Positions 33,615-42,861 are shown, counted from the first letter of the stretch. The stretch: DNA of 43,238 bases from an uncultured Solobacterium sp. (GCA_900547815.1 URHY01000007.1:1-43238); one strand, 5' to 3'. Numbers and translations are program-made. Notes: generated by a model from the letters alone, not told the origin.

Positions 33615-34926
33615 GTACAGTCTCGATACCATAATATTTCATGACTTCAATTGCACTCTTGCTAATCACTTCTCCTGGAATCACTGGAAGAATAGCTGGA
33701 GGACAAGATACAGTAACACTTGAACATACTTGTCCTAATGATTTAGAAACTTCTATCATTTTACTTGGCGCAAATAAAGCTTGACGCACATTCATAGCTT
33801 TCTTAGATTGTTCTAATTTTGGTGGTTTATTTATTAAAATAGGTTTTCTTTCAATTCCACATAAACATGTCTTTAATCGTTTTAAGTCATCCTTCGTATT
33901 ATATGGAGATGGCATTAATACAATATAGTCTGAATCATAGAATTCGGGATAGATATCACATTCCATTAAAAGATTTGCGATTTCATTTCCAGTATAGCCA
34001 AACTCTTTTGTTGAAATCGTAATCTTCATGGGTTCACCAGATAAAATCGTATATCCATGTTGAATTAGAGTATTCTTTAATAAATCAACACTATAAATAC
34101 ATTTAGACAAAGAATTTCTAAATGTATGGTCCAACACATCATTTGTCGCATCTAAAGATGCCATAATTAAATAGGATGGACTTGTAGAAGAAAAATATTC
34201 CATAAAATGTTTTACATCATCACCCCATACTTGATTCAAAGAATCACTTAAGTGAAGATAAGCTCCACCGGTAAGTACAGGTAGTGTTTTATGAGCCGAA
34301 TCACAACATAGATCAGCACCCAAATCAATAGGGTGTAAAGAATCTTTTAGAAAGCGAAAATATGCACCATGGGCATTGTCTATGGCAAGTAATACATCAT
34401 GCTTTTTACATATCGAAGCTAAAGATTTAATATCCAAAAGGTTTCCTAAATAGTCTGGATTTGTCAGATATACAGCCGTTGGATTGTTTTCAAGAATTTC
34501 CTTTTCCAAAGTTTCTGTACTAATTGTACAAGATAAATAATCACTATTTCCATATAGCCATGCAATGTCAAAATCTAAAAGTGCAGCAGCATGAATAAAG
34601 CTTCGATGTGCATTTCTTCCTGCAAGAATCTTAGGTTTCTTGCCTTTACTTTTAGCATCTTGGCATAATATCGTGCACATAGTTTGAATGCATAAAGTAG
34701 AGCCTTGCGTTGAATAATAGGTTGGACAGCCAAATAAAGAGGAAGCATTTTGTTCACTTTCCTTAATGATACCTTCTGCCGCAAATAACTCATCGGCTCC
34801 ATAAATTTCTGTAAGATCCATTCCTTCAAAACCAAGAATGCCAGCACCTTTATGGCCTGGCATATGCATTCTTACAGGTGATTTTTCTTGATACGATTTT
34901 AGAAAACTAACAATCGGCGTCTTCAT
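33598..34926 (-). CDS. Orn/Lys/Arg decarboxylase family PLP enzyme
   Basis: A 442-residue fold-type I PLP enzyme. The start has SPVRMHMPGHKG, typical of the family; SCDSAHKTLPVLTGGAYLH holds the PLP-binding Lys, and VSCPPAILPVIPGEVI is the C-terminal motif. It is shorter than the large inducible decarboxylases, as in Bacillus YaaO/SpeA-like proteins. Substrate (arginine, lysine or ornithine) is unknown. The start overlaps the end of the SCIFF maturase gene by 20 bases and lacks a good ribosome site (AAAGAAAA), so translation is probably coupled to that gene. Confidence 0.92.
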   Translation of the reverse strand: MKTPIVSFLKSYQEKSPVRMHMPGHKGAGILGFEGMDLTEIYGADELFAAEGIIKESEQNASSLFGCPTYYSTQGSTLCIQTMCTILCQDAKSKGKKPKILAGRNAHRSFIHAAALLDFDIAWLYGNSDYLSCTISTETLEKEILENNPTAVYLTNPDYLGNLLDIKSLASICKKHDVLLAIDNAHGAYFRFLKDSLHPIDLGADLCCDSAHKTLPVLTGGAYLHLSDSLNQVWGDDVKHFMEYFSSTSPSYLIMASLDATNDVLDHTFRNSLSKCIYSVDLLKNTLIQHGYTILSGEPMKITISTKEFGYTGNEIANLLMECDIYPEFYDSDYIVLMPSPYNTKDDLKRLKTCLCGIERKPILINKPPKLEQSKKAMNVRQALFAPSKMIEVSKSLGQVCSSVTVSCPPAILPVIPGEVISKSAIEVMKYYGIETVRVVKE

Positions 34927-36301
34927 GACTATTTTCTTTCATATCACGAATAATGGCTACGGCAAGTGCGCATTCTAATCGTTTACAGAATAATTCACAA
35001 CCTTCTTTATATACACCTTTGACAGATCCTGTCGCATGGTATGCATTGGCCGCACATCCTCCAGAACAATAAAGTCTTGCCCAGCAATCTGCACATTCTT
35101 TACGTGCATATACGTTACATGATGCAAATTCATCCTGAATCTTTTTGTTTGTGACACCCGTATAAATGTCTCCTAATTTAAAGGCTTCTTCTCCTACAAA
35201 TTGGTGACAAGGATATAAATCTCCCCATGGTGTTACGGCCATATATTCAGTTCCTGAACCACATCCTGAAATACGTTTATAAATACATGGTCCACCTTTT
35301 AAATCAATCATATAGTGATAGAAAGTAAATGGATCTTTCTTCTCATCATATTCCAACATCAACTTCGCTAAATCTTCATATTGTTTTTTCACAACTTCAC
35401 GATCTGCTTCTGTTAATGCAGCAGGATCATCCGATTTAGCTACAACTGGTTCCATACTTAATTCTCTAAAACCTAAGTCTAACATTTGTTGCACATCTTT
35501 TAAGAAGTCTGGATTGGCATGAGTAAAAGTACCACGCATATAGTAATTTTTACCTTCGCGAGCCTTTACTAACTTTTGGAATTTAGGAACGATTGTATCA
35601 AAACTTCCCTTACCAGAATAATCCACACGATAACGGTCATGCACTTCTTTACGTCCATCTAAACTTAAAACAACGTTGCTCATTTCTTTGTTCGCAAATT
35701 CAATTACGTCATCATCAATCAACATACCATTTGTCGTTAATGTAAAGCGGAAATTCTTTCCAGCTTCTTTTTCAATACTACGAGCATACTCCACCAATTG
35801 TTTAACCACATCAAAGTTCATTAGTGGCTCTCCACCAAAGAAATCCACTTCTAAGTTTCTGCGTGTTCCTGAATTTTCCACCAAGAAATCAAGAGCGCGT
35901 TTACCTGTTTCAAAACTCATTAATGCACGGTCCCCATGGTATTTTCCTTGGCTGGCAAAACAATACGAGCAATTCAAGTTACAAGTATGGGCAATATGAA
36001 GACATAAAGCTTTAATAACACCACTTGTCTTAGCCTTTAACTGGCCTGCCATTGGCTCATATGTATCTTCACTAAATAAACGACCTTGTTCTTTTAATTC
36101 TAAAATCTGGTCGTAACATTCTTCTAATTCAGATGTTTCAACACTAGGATATTTCTCCTTCATTTCTAAAACCAAGGTATTTTTATCTTTATCTAAAAAT
36201 TCAGCAATCATATCATAAGCAATTTCATCTACCACATGAATGCTTCCTGAACAAATATCCAATACAATATTCTGATTAAACATCTTATACTGATGAATCA
36301 T
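34907..36301 (-). CDS. scfB: SCIFF-peptide radical SAM maturase (thioether-forming)
   Basis: A 464-residue radical SAM enzyme that crosslinks the SCIFF precursor peptide encoded directly upstream. The N-terminal region (1-90) has the PqqD-like leader-binding fold. The radical SAM cluster is CNLNCSYC (CxxxCxxC) near residue 105. The C-terminal SPASM region (about 345-445) is cysteine-rich: CGSGTEYMAVTPWGDLYPCHQF and ECADCWARLYCSGGCAANAYH, which bind two auxiliary clusters. Known family members form thioether bonds between Cys and Thr or other residues (ranthipeptides). AGGAGG lies before the ATG, downstream of two hairpins. Confidence 0.95.
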   Translation of the reverse strand: MIHQYKMFNQNIVLDICSGSIHVVDEIAYDMIAEFLDKDKNTLVLEMKEKYPSVETSELEECYDQILELKEQGRLFSEDTYEPMAGQLKAKTSGVIKALCLHIAHTCNLNCSYCFASQGKYHGDRALMSFETGKRALDFLVENSGTRRNLEVDFFGGEPLMNFDVVKQLVEYARSIEKEAGKNFRFTLTTNGMLIDDDVIEFANKEMSNVVLSLDGRKEVHDRYRVDYSGKGSFDTIVPKFQKLVKAREGKNYYMRGTFTHANPDFLKDVQQMLDLGFRELSMEPVVAKSDDPAALTEADREVVKKQYEDLAKLMLEYDEKKDPFTFYHYMIDLKGGPCIYKRISGCGSGTEYMAVTPWGDLYPCHQFVGEEAFKLGDIYTGVTNKKIQDEFASCNVYARKECADCWARLYCSGGCAANAYHATGSVKGVYKEGCELFCKRLECALAVAIIRDMKENSHEDADC

Positions 36302-36329
36302 CTATATTTCCTCCTCAAAATTTAAAAAA

Positions 36330-36376
36330 TGCTGCCTTAAAGGCGGCATTAAAAATGCCGAATCACTTCGGCATTT
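36330..36376 (-). terminator. Tandem hairpins between the SCIFF precursor and its maturase
   Basis: On the minus strand AAATGCCGAA-gtga-TTCGGCATTT (36353-36376) is followed by TTT. Directly after it comes TGCCGCCTT-t-AAGGCAGCA (36330-36348) followed by TTTTTT. Together they look like a leaky terminator or processing site that keeps most transcripts short (precursor only). Confidence 0.8.
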
Positions 36377-36381
36377 CTTAA

Positions 36382-36534
36382 TTACTTACTTTCTTTATTA
36401 TTTTCGCAAGCTTGGTTCGCAATTCCACAGCTAGTTTTACAAGCTGATTGGCAAGAAGTTTGGCATTCTCCACATCCACCATTTTTTGCGCTTTCACACA
36501 AGTTACGAGTATCTACTGTATTAATATGTTTCAT
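36382..36534 (-). CDS. scfA: SCIFF ribosomally made precursor peptide (six cysteines in forty-five residues)
   Basis: A 50-residue peptide beginning MKHINTVDTRNL, the highly conserved start of SCIFF. Cysteines are at 13, 21, 24, 28, 32, 36 and 43; the core GGCGECQTSCQSACKTSCG fits the family. Cys13 is extra to the usual six in the core region. The product is modified by the maturase that follows. The ATG has GGGGGT nine bases upstream and a near-perfect promoter at 36565-36593. It is too short for most gene finders. The biological function of the mature SCIFF product is not settled; quorum or stress signalling has been proposed for related ranthipeptides. Confidence 0.95.
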   Translation of the reverse strand: MKHINTVDTRNLCESAKNGGCGECQTSCQSACKTSCGIANQACENNKESK

Positions 36535-36564
36535 GATTATATACCCCCATATAAATTCCCTTTC

Positions 36565-36593
36565 ATTTTAACACGCCAACCAAAGAATATCAA
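36565..36593 (-). promoter_or_regulatory. Promoter of the SCIFF locus
   Basis: Minus strand: -35 TTGATA (36588-36593), exact 17-base spacer, -10 TAAAAT (36565-36570); the transcript starts near 36558, some 24 bases before the peptide ATG. One of the better sigma-A promoters in the window. Confidence 0.75.
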
Positions 36594-36622
36594 ATTAAAA
36601 AGGCATTCCGAAGAATACCTTT
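36594..36622 (-). terminator. Terminator of the MMPL-YhgE operon
   Basis: AAAGGTATTC-ttcg-GAATGCCTTT followed by TTAATTT on the minus strand, with one U-G pair; it abuts the -35 box of the SCIFF promoter. Confidence 0.85.
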
Positions 36623-36627
36623 ATAAA

Positions 36628-39021
36628 CTATTTAGAACTTTCTTCCTTAGTACGGAATACATAACGACTAGTTACTGTAGCACCTTCTGGAGCACCAGAG
36701 TAAGAAGCATATTCTTTATTCATAGCTTTGATTTCATTCATTACACTTTGTAATGTTTCAAGTTCTCCAACACCTAAATCAACCTTTTCTTTTAATTGAT
36801 CCAATCCTTCAGACTTGAATTGTTCATTACCTTCGTATAATTGTTTAGCACCATCATTCAATTGATCAGCAGCATCACTTAATTTAGTTAATCCACTTGT
36901 TAATTCGCTCATCTTTGATTTAGATGCGCTTAATTGTGCGGTTCCATCATTTAATGCCTTTGCACCATTTCTTAAAGAATCACTGTTTTTTGATAAATTA
37001 CTTGTACCTTGTGCAATACCTGGAGCCAATTGATTAATACCAGAATTTAAATCACTAACTCCACCAGATAATTTTCCTAATAGTCCTTGTAATGTATTAA
37101 CACCTGCTACTAGTGATGGAGTACCTTTCTCTTCATCAGCAAGAGCTGCAACTGTTGACTTCAATGTATTTAATTGATCAAAATCTGCTGATGTTAAACC
37201 AACGCTCTCTACTTTATCCATTTGTTTAGCCAATTTGTCTAATGAATCTTTAGTATTCTTTAATTGTGTCTCTAAATCACTTACTGCAGATACAGAATTA
37301 CTATAAGATGTTTCAACCTTATCTAATACAGCAGTTGAATCATTTACAATACCATTTAAAGTTTGTGCCTGTATACCTAAATCAGTAGCGTATTGATTTA
37401 ATGTAGTAGATGTAGACAAAGAATTTTTATAACTTGTTAGATTGTCAATTTGAGTTTGCAATTCACTTCTTGCAGATGCATTTTCTTCTGTATCAGATAG
37501 ACTATTCAAAGCTTGTTGCAAAGCATTAATTGAATTTTGAACAGATGCAATTTCAGTTTGTTTCTGTGTTTGAATTTCAACTGAAGCCCCTTTAATATCT
37601 GCACCTATACCAGTCATTACATTTGTTAAATTAGTCTTTAAAGAACCTAATTCATTTAACGCATCTTTAGCAGCTTTGATTTCTCCACCTGTACAATCTT
37701 TTGATTTTCCGCCTAATTTTACTAAATCATTATTTGTCTCATTTAAAGCTTTCTCTAAATTACCAATTTCTTTATTTGATTCACTAATCGCATCTTTCAA
37801 TATTTGGATGTTTTCTTTTGTTAATTTAGATTCTTTTCCATTCAACTGATCATTCATTAAATTTATAGCTTCATTAACCTTTGTAACACCAGCTACTAAT
37901 GCACCTAACTTTGTTGTCGTTTTTTTATTATTCAAGTTGCTATCAACATCATTTAATCCAGTTTGAATAGAATATAAATTCTGTGAAACTATAGCTAATT
38001 GATCTACACCAGCCGTATATTGATTTAAACCAGTACTTAACTTTGTTGTTCCATCATGTAATTGATCAAATGCATTTGTTAATGTTTCAATTTGAGGATA
38101 AGCACTTGATAATGGAGCAATACCTTCTTTTAATTGAGTTGTTCCATCATACAATTGTTTTGATCCATCAATCAATTGATCATCGGCTTCCATTAATTGA
38201 TCAATTCCATCTGTTAATTCAGATACAGAACCAATTTCACCTAATTCACTTGCCAAATCAATTTCATTTGTCATACCAACCATGATAGAACCTAAATCAA
38301 AATTATTGACATCGGCTTCTACTGTTACATCATCACTAATTCCTAATTGATTATTTACTTTGTCTAAACCAGCAGATCTTAATGTTTCATTCAAGCCTGG
38401 AATATTCGCAAATGCCAACATTTCATTTGTTCCATCATTTACGATCTTACCAGATTCACACTTCACATTTGTAAAGTTACCAGTACTCATATTCAACATA
38501 CCACCAGCTAAATAACTAGGGTGAATCACAATGGATTTGCCATTGATATTTTTAACTTCTGAATAGTTATTTGTGAAAGAAATTGTTAATTTTAAATGAC
38601 CAGACTTACCTTCCATATCTTTTGCGGACATTTCCTGACCATCTAATTCATAACGAAGCTTAACAGACACTGGAAGTTGTTTGGTGGCTGTTCCTTCATA
38701 ATACACATCATTTCCTTTCGCATTCCATGTATATGTATTTCCGTCTTTTGAAGGTTTTTCATTTGATTTAATATTCTTAACGTCTTTTAGATTTAATGTT
38801 TCTTTAATATTATTAATTCCATCCTCATCATGTAACCAGCTAGATACGATTGTATCACTGATGGAACCATCTGAGTTTAATACAGAATAAACAGTTTCTG
38901 TTTTTTCTGTAGGATTTTCATCATTACTTTGTGCAAATACAGTCACAGGCATCATACTTCCTGCCATAACTGCACTCAACACTACACTACCAACTACTTT
39001 TACTGTATGACTTAAATTCAT
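36628..39021 (-). CDS. Secreted YhgE-like heptad-repeat protein, MMPL partner
   Basis: A 797-residue extracytoplasmic protein. It has an N-terminal signal peptide ending AGSMMPVTVFAQ, a beta-rich domain (35-260), and a long coiled-coil region (260-780) with xxLxxG-type heptads such as QLYDGTTQLKEG, QLHDGTTKLSTG, ALNDGTAQL and QLYEGNEQF. This is the repeat known from YhgE/Pip proteins (TIGR03057). There is no C-terminal membrane segment, unlike full YhgE. The ATG at 39021 follows AGGAG and is two bases from the MMPL stop. It probably works with that exporter; its ligand is unknown. Confidence 0.85.
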   Translation of the reverse strand: MNLSHTVKVVGSVVLSAVMAGSMMPVTVFAQSNDENPTEKTETVYSVLNSDGSISDTIVSSWLHDEDGINNIKETLNLKDVKNIKSNEKPSKDGNTYTWNAKGNDVYYEGTATKQLPVSVKLRYELDGQEMSAKDMEGKSGHLKLTISFTNNYSEVKNINGKSIVIHPSYLAGGMLNMSTGNFTNVKCESGKIVNDGTNEMLAFANIPGLNETLRSAGLDKVNNQLGISDDVTVEADVNNFDLGSIMVGMTNEIDLASELGEIGSVSELTDGIDQLMEADDQLIDGSKQLYDGTTQLKEGIAPLSSAYPQIETLTNAFDQLHDGTTKLSTGLNQYTAGVDQLAIVSQNLYSIQTGLNDVDSNLNNKKTTTKLGALVAGVTKVNEAINLMNDQLNGKESKLTKENIQILKDAISESNKEIGNLEKALNETNNDLVKLGGKSKDCTGGEIKAAKDALNELGSLKTNLTNVMTGIGADIKGASVEIQTQKQTEIASVQNSINALQQALNSLSDTEENASARSELQTQIDNLTSYKNSLSTSTTLNQYATDLGIQAQTLNGIVNDSTAVLDKVETSYSNSVSAVSDLETQLKNTKDSLDKLAKQMDKVESVGLTSADFDQLNTLKSTVAALADEEKGTPSLVAGVNTLQGLLGKLSGGVSDLNSGINQLAPGIAQGTSNLSKNSDSLRNGAKALNDGTAQLSASKSKMSELTSGLTKLSDAADQLNDGAKQLYEGNEQFKSEGLDQLKEKVDLGVGELETLQSVMNEIKAMNKEYASYSGAPEGATVTSRYVFRTKEESSK

Positions 39022-39023
39022 AT

Positions 39024-41105
39024 TTATTCTCCTTTCGCTTCCATATTTGATTCTGGCCAATTCTTTGTCGTTTTTTCAATGAACTTATGGCAGAAAATCA
39101 ACAATGAAGGTAATACTAATAAAATACTTACGACTGAAATTAATGCACCACGCGCTAATAAAATGACTAAGGATTTAATTAAATCCATTTTAGCTACAAA
39201 GCTTACACCGATACATGCGGCAAAGAATGAGAATCCACTTGTCATAATTGACACACTTGATTTTTCCATCGCAATTAAAGCCGCTTCCTTAACCTTCTTA
39301 CCATGCGATAACTCTTCTTTAAAACGCGTTGTCATTAGAATAGCGTAGTCAACGGTAGCTCCCAATTGAATGGTTCCGATAACCATACTTGCGATAAATG
39401 GAAGTGTAGTTCCTGTAAAGAATGGAATACCCATATTGATCGTAATCGCAAATTCAATTGTTAGTACTAAAATGACTGGAAGTGCAAATGATTTAAATGT
39501 TAAGGCAACAATGATAAAGATCATGATGACAGATAATACATTAACCATCGCAAAGTCTGTATTTGTTGTTGTGATCAAATCACGTGTCATACTTCCTTCT
39601 CCACCAATCATACCCTTCTTATCATATTTATGAATGATGGTATCCATTTTATCTAACTGTGTATTTAATTCATTGGTTGCAGCTTTATAATCACTGTTCA
39701 CAACAATTAATTTCTTTCCACCATTTTGGAAAATATCCTTTACTACTGTAGGAGTAAAGTTGGATGCAAGTCCTGGGCCCACAAATTCTTCATACGCTAA
39801 TACATTATGAATACCTTTTAAATCTTTGATTTCAGAACACATATTCTGAATTTCATTCGTTGTTAATGTATCATCCACTAAAACGAAATGCGTTGTTGTC
39901 ATATCAAATTTATCTTTTAACTGATTTGTACCAATGATACTCGCAAAATCACCTGGCATACCAGAAATCAAATCATAATAGATATTTGTATGTGCCTGAC
40001 CATATCCAAATGGAATGAAAATCAACACAAAGGCAACAAGAATTTTTTTATAATGATGAATCACAAAACGAGGTACTTTGTGCAATTCATTCAAAATTGT
40101 TTTATGTTTATATTTTTCGATTGTCTTATCAAAGAACATCAACAAGCTTGGCAAAATAAAGATGGTTGATAATACACCAAGAACAACACCTTTAGCCATA
40201 ACAATACCGATATCTCTACCTAGTGTTAACTGCATTACACACAAGGCAACAAAACCTGCGATTGTTGTAATTGAACTTGAAGTAATTGAAGTAAATGTAG
40301 CTCTGATAGCCTTAGCCATAGCTTCTTCATTTGGAAGTTTTTGTTTTTCTTCTTGATATCTATGTAATAAGAAGATGGAATAATCCAATGTTACAGCTAA
40401 CTGTAATACAACGGCCAAAGCCTTTGTGATATAACTAATTTCTCCTAAGAATACGTTTGTACCAAAGTTATAAACGATGGGGAAAATCATTCCTAACATA
40501 AATACAATTGGAGCAATTGTACTCTCTAATCCTAAGAACAAAACGATCATACATAATACAACGGCAATACCTGCATAAATTGGTGTATCATGTTCTGTTT
40601 GATCTTTAGTATCTTCACTGATGGCTGACATACCACCTAAGTAACAATCATCTTTTGTATATTTTTTAATTTTACTGATCGCATTCATAGTACGCATTGA
40701 CGATGTTGGCTCTTTAAATGTAACAATCATCATTGTACTGTCGCCAGAATAAAGCATATCTTGAATGCTTTCTGGAATTGCCTGTTTTGGAACGGAGATA
40801 TCTAATACATCATCTCTCCAAATACATTTTTCAACTCCATCAATTTTATTGATCTCTTCCTTAATTTTAGCGGCCTCTTGATCAGACTTGTTGTTGACAA
40901 CCAAGAAGTCTACACTCGATAAGTTAAAATCATCCCCAAGAATCTTTTGTGTTTTCATAGATTCTGAAGTTGAAGGTAAATAAGATAATAAATCGTAATT
41001 AATATTTGTATTGAAATAACCAATTGCGCTTGGAATTAATAGTATGATGGCTACGGCCAAAATCAAATTACGATATTTAACTATCCATTTTGACATCTTA
41101 TCCAT
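39024..41105 (-). CDS. MMPL/RND family transporter
   Basis: A 693-residue membrane protein with about 12 transmembrane segments in two halves, each with a large extracytoplasmic loop (40-160 and 385-500). Typical RND/MMPL elements are present: LAVVLQLAVTLDYSIFLLHRYQEEK and TIQLGATVDYAILMTTRFKEEL, where the central Asp carries protons. MMPL proteins export lipids, peptides or drugs using the proton gradient. It is preceded by the TetR operator-promoter at 41149-41177 and followed by the YhgE-like gene. Confidence 0.93.
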   Translation of the reverse strand: MDKMSKWIVKYRNLILAVAIILLIPSAIGYFNTNINYDLLSYLPSTSESMKTQKILGDDFNLSSVDFLVVNNKSDQEAAKIKEEINKIDGVEKCIWRDDVLDISVPKQAIPESIQDMLYSGDSTMMIVTFKEPTSSMRTMNAISKIKKYTKDDCYLGGMSAISEDTKDQTEHDTPIYAGIAVVLCMIVLFLGLESTIAPIVFMLGMIFPIVYNFGTNVFLGEISYITKALAVVLQLAVTLDYSIFLLHRYQEEKQKLPNEEAMAKAIRATFTSITSSSITTIAGFVALCVMQLTLGRDIGIVMAKGVVLGVLSTIFILPSLLMFFDKTIEKYKHKTILNELHKVPRFVIHHYKKILVAFVLIFIPFGYGQAHTNIYYDLISGMPGDFASIIGTNQLKDKFDMTTTHFVLVDDTLTTNEIQNMCSEIKDLKGIHNVLAYEEFVGPGLASNFTPTVVKDIFQNGGKKLIVVNSDYKAATNELNTQLDKMDTIIHKYDKKGMIGGEGSMTRDLITTTNTDFAMVNVLSVIMIFIIVALTFKSFALPVILVLTIEFAITINMGIPFFTGTTLPFIASMVIGTIQLGATVDYAILMTTRFKEELSHGKKVKEAALIAMEKSSVSIMTSGFSFFAACIGVSFVAKMDLIKSLVILLARGALISVVSILLVLPSLLIFCHKFIEKTTKNWPESNMEAKGE

Positions 41106-41148
41106 ATCGAATCACCTTTTTTTCTATCCTTTCCTTTACTACGTGAAG

Positions 41149-41177
41149 AGTATAGTACCAAACTGACCACTAGTCAA
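41149..41177 (-). promoter_or_regulatory. Promoter and TetR operator for the MMPL operon
   Basis: Minus strand: -35 TTGACT (41172-41177), 17-base spacer, -10 TATACT (41149-41154). The inverted repeat TGAC-TAGTG-GTCA (41164-41176) overlaps the -35 and spacer, the usual place for a repressor. The TetR gene faces away from it, so it is the likely binder. Confidence 0.75.
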
Positions 41178-41290
41178 TAATTTTGTTTTATTTTTTTAAA
41201 TTCCCAATATACAATTGTTTTAATATGTTCAATCGGTCATTTTTATTTGTATTTTATAAATTATTGATTATAATATGGATGGTGATATGC

Positions 41291-41899
41291 ATGAAAAGTA
41301 AGATAATCGAAAATAAGAAAATAAAAGAAAACAACCTCTTACAGGCTGCCTTTAATCTATTCACAAAAGAAGACATTACAAATGTCTCTGTAAATGATAT
41401 TGTAAAGAGTGCAGGCGTCGCAAAAGGAACTTTCTATCTTTATTTCAAAGATAAATACCAAATTCGCGATATTCTAATTCAAAAAGAAGCACATCGTCTT
41501 TTTGAAGAAGCCCACAAACAATTAGAAAAAAACGATATTCGTAATTTTGAAGACTCTGTTATCTTCTTGATCAATCAAGTATTGATTCGATTAGAAAACA
41601 ATCCATTGATTTTAAAATTCGTTGAAAGAAACCTATCTTGGGGCGTGTTCCATGCTCAGTTAAATACGGCTATTGATAATGATAGTTTCAATCTTATAAA
41701 AGAATTTAACGAAATCGCAACCGCAAATGGATATGAATTTGAAAATTCAGAAGTCATACTCTACTTAATAGTTGAACTTACAGGAAGTACTTGCTACAAC
41801 AGTATTCTTCATAGTCAACCCCTTCCTATTGAAGAATATAAACCCATTCTTTTCAATTCCATTCGGGCTATCCTTTCTCAAGGAAAGAAAAAAAGCTAG
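41291..41899 (+). CDS. TetR family transcriptional regulator
   Basis: A 202-residue repressor with an N-terminal helix-turn-helix: KENNLLQAAFNLFTKEDITN, then VNDIVKSAGVAKGTFYLYFKDKYQI, the TetR signature. The C-terminal domain would bind a ligand. The ATG at 41291 follows GGTGAT; earlier in-frame codons have no ribosome site. It is divergent from MMPL-YhgE and probably represses them. A GGTCA half-site at 41235 hints at self-regulation. A TATAAT at 41270-41275 may be its own -10, giving a very short leader. Confidence 0.92.
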   Translation: MKSKIIENKKIKENNLLQAAFNLFTKEDITNVSVNDIVKSAGVAKGTFYLYFKDKYQIRDILIQKEAHRLFEEAHKQLEKNDIRNFEDSVIFLINQVLIRLENNPLILKFVERNLSWGVFHAQLNTAIDNDSFNLIKEFNEIATANGYEFENSEVILYLIVELTGSTCYNSILHSQPLPIEEYKPILFNSIRAILSQGKKKS

Positions 41900-41911
41900 G
41901 ACTCGCCTAGC
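41885..41911 (-). terminator. Terminator of the antiporter gene
   Basis: GCTAGG-cgagt-CCTAGC followed by seven T residues on the minus strand; the antiporter stop lies in the stem. It may also stop the convergent TetR transcript. Confidence 0.85.
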
Positions 41912-42824
41912 GTACAATAATATAAATCATATAAATGACATATACGAGGATCATAAAGATCCCCTTTTTTCTTGTCATTGTATCTCCCTTTTTGGCAATA
42001 CCATAAATCAAAAGAGATACACCAATCAAGACAAAAGTATCAATAATATTTTGTGAAGTAGCCGCAATCGGATGAATTGTACTTGAAGCACCTAAAATAA
42101 ATAAGATATTCATTATGTTACTTCCAATCGCATTACCCAAAGATAAACCACTCTCACCTTTTCTTGCCGCAACAACACTTGTTACTAGCTCAGGTAAAGA
42201 AGTTCCAATTGAAACAACAGTTAAACCAATCAAAGTATCACTCATACCTAGCATAGCTGCAATCTGCTTTGCACTATCTACAGTGATGTCTCCACCCCAA
42301 ATAATACACGCAACACCAATCACGATATAAATCAAGCATTTGATTCCCGATAAAGTTTCAACTTTCTCATCCTCAACACGATTCTTTTTAGCACTACGAA
42401 TCAAATTTAAAATAAACAATACTAAACCGACTAAGAAGATAATACCTTCAAAGCGATTCAACATTCCATTCAACACAAAAATTGAAAGTAAAATACTCAC
42501 CAAAATATTGATTTTTAAATCACGATTCAAAATATCCTTATCCATTAAAAATGGAGTAATCACTGCACTAGTTCCAACCACAACCAAAGTATTGAAAATA
42601 TTAGAACCAACAATATTTGAAATTGCAATTTCATTACTGCCCATTAAACCAGCCGTAATACTTACACTTGCTTCTGGCAAACTCGTTCCAAGTGCAACAA
42701 TTGTCAAACCAATAATAACTGAAGGTACTTTTAATTTACGAGCCACACTTGCACTGCCATCCACAAACAAGTCTGCACCCTTCATTAAAAGGACCATACC
42801 TAATACTAATAAAAGAAATACCAT
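41907..42824 (-). CDS. Calcium/sodium antiporter (CaCA family, YrbG-like)
   Basis: A 305-residue membrane exchanger with ten membrane segments in two inverted repeats. Each repeat holds the alpha motif: ALGTSLPEASVSITAGLMGSNEIAISNIVGSNIFN in the first half, SIGTSLPELVTSVVAARKGESGLSLGNAIGSNIMN in the second. It moves calcium against sodium or protons. It stands alone with its own terminator and an extended -10 promoter. Confidence 0.93.
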   Translation of the reverse strand: MVFLLLVLGMVLLMKGADLFVDGSASVARKLKVPSVIIGLTIVALGTSLPEASVSITAGLMGSNEIAISNIVGSNIFNTLVVVGTSAVITPFLMDKDILNRDLKINILVSILLSIFVLNGMLNRFEGIIFLVGLVLFILNLIRSAKKNRVEDEKVETLSGIKCLIYIVIGVACIIWGGDITVDSAKQIAAMLGMSDTLIGLTVVSIGTSLPELVTSVVAARKGESGLSLGNAIGSNIMNILFILGASSTIHPIAATSQNIIDTFVLIGVSLLIYGIAKKGDTMTRKKGIFMILVYVIYMIYIIVR

Positions 42825-42850
42825 TTTCTCAATCCTTTCAAAGTCACCTT

Positions 42851-42859
42851 ATTATATCA
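42851..42859 (-). promoter_or_regulatory. Extended -10 promoter of the antiporter gene
   Basis: TGATATAAT on the minus strand (TATAAT at 42851-42856), 26 bases before the ATG. No clear -35. The same extended -10 occurs before the TPP riboswitch and at 20246. Confidence 0.5.
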
Positions 42860-42861
42860 CA

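Noticed and set aside
36448..36753. A 101-residue plus-strand ORF over the SCIFF peptide
   Set aside because: It is antisense to the SCIFF precursor, its promoter and the YhgE-gene terminator, and has no family similarity.
36628..39021. Phage tape-measure or phage structural protein
   Set aside because: The coiled-coil length could suggest it, but the signal peptide, LxxG heptads and MMPL neighbour identify a YhgE-like envelope protein; no phage genes are nearby.
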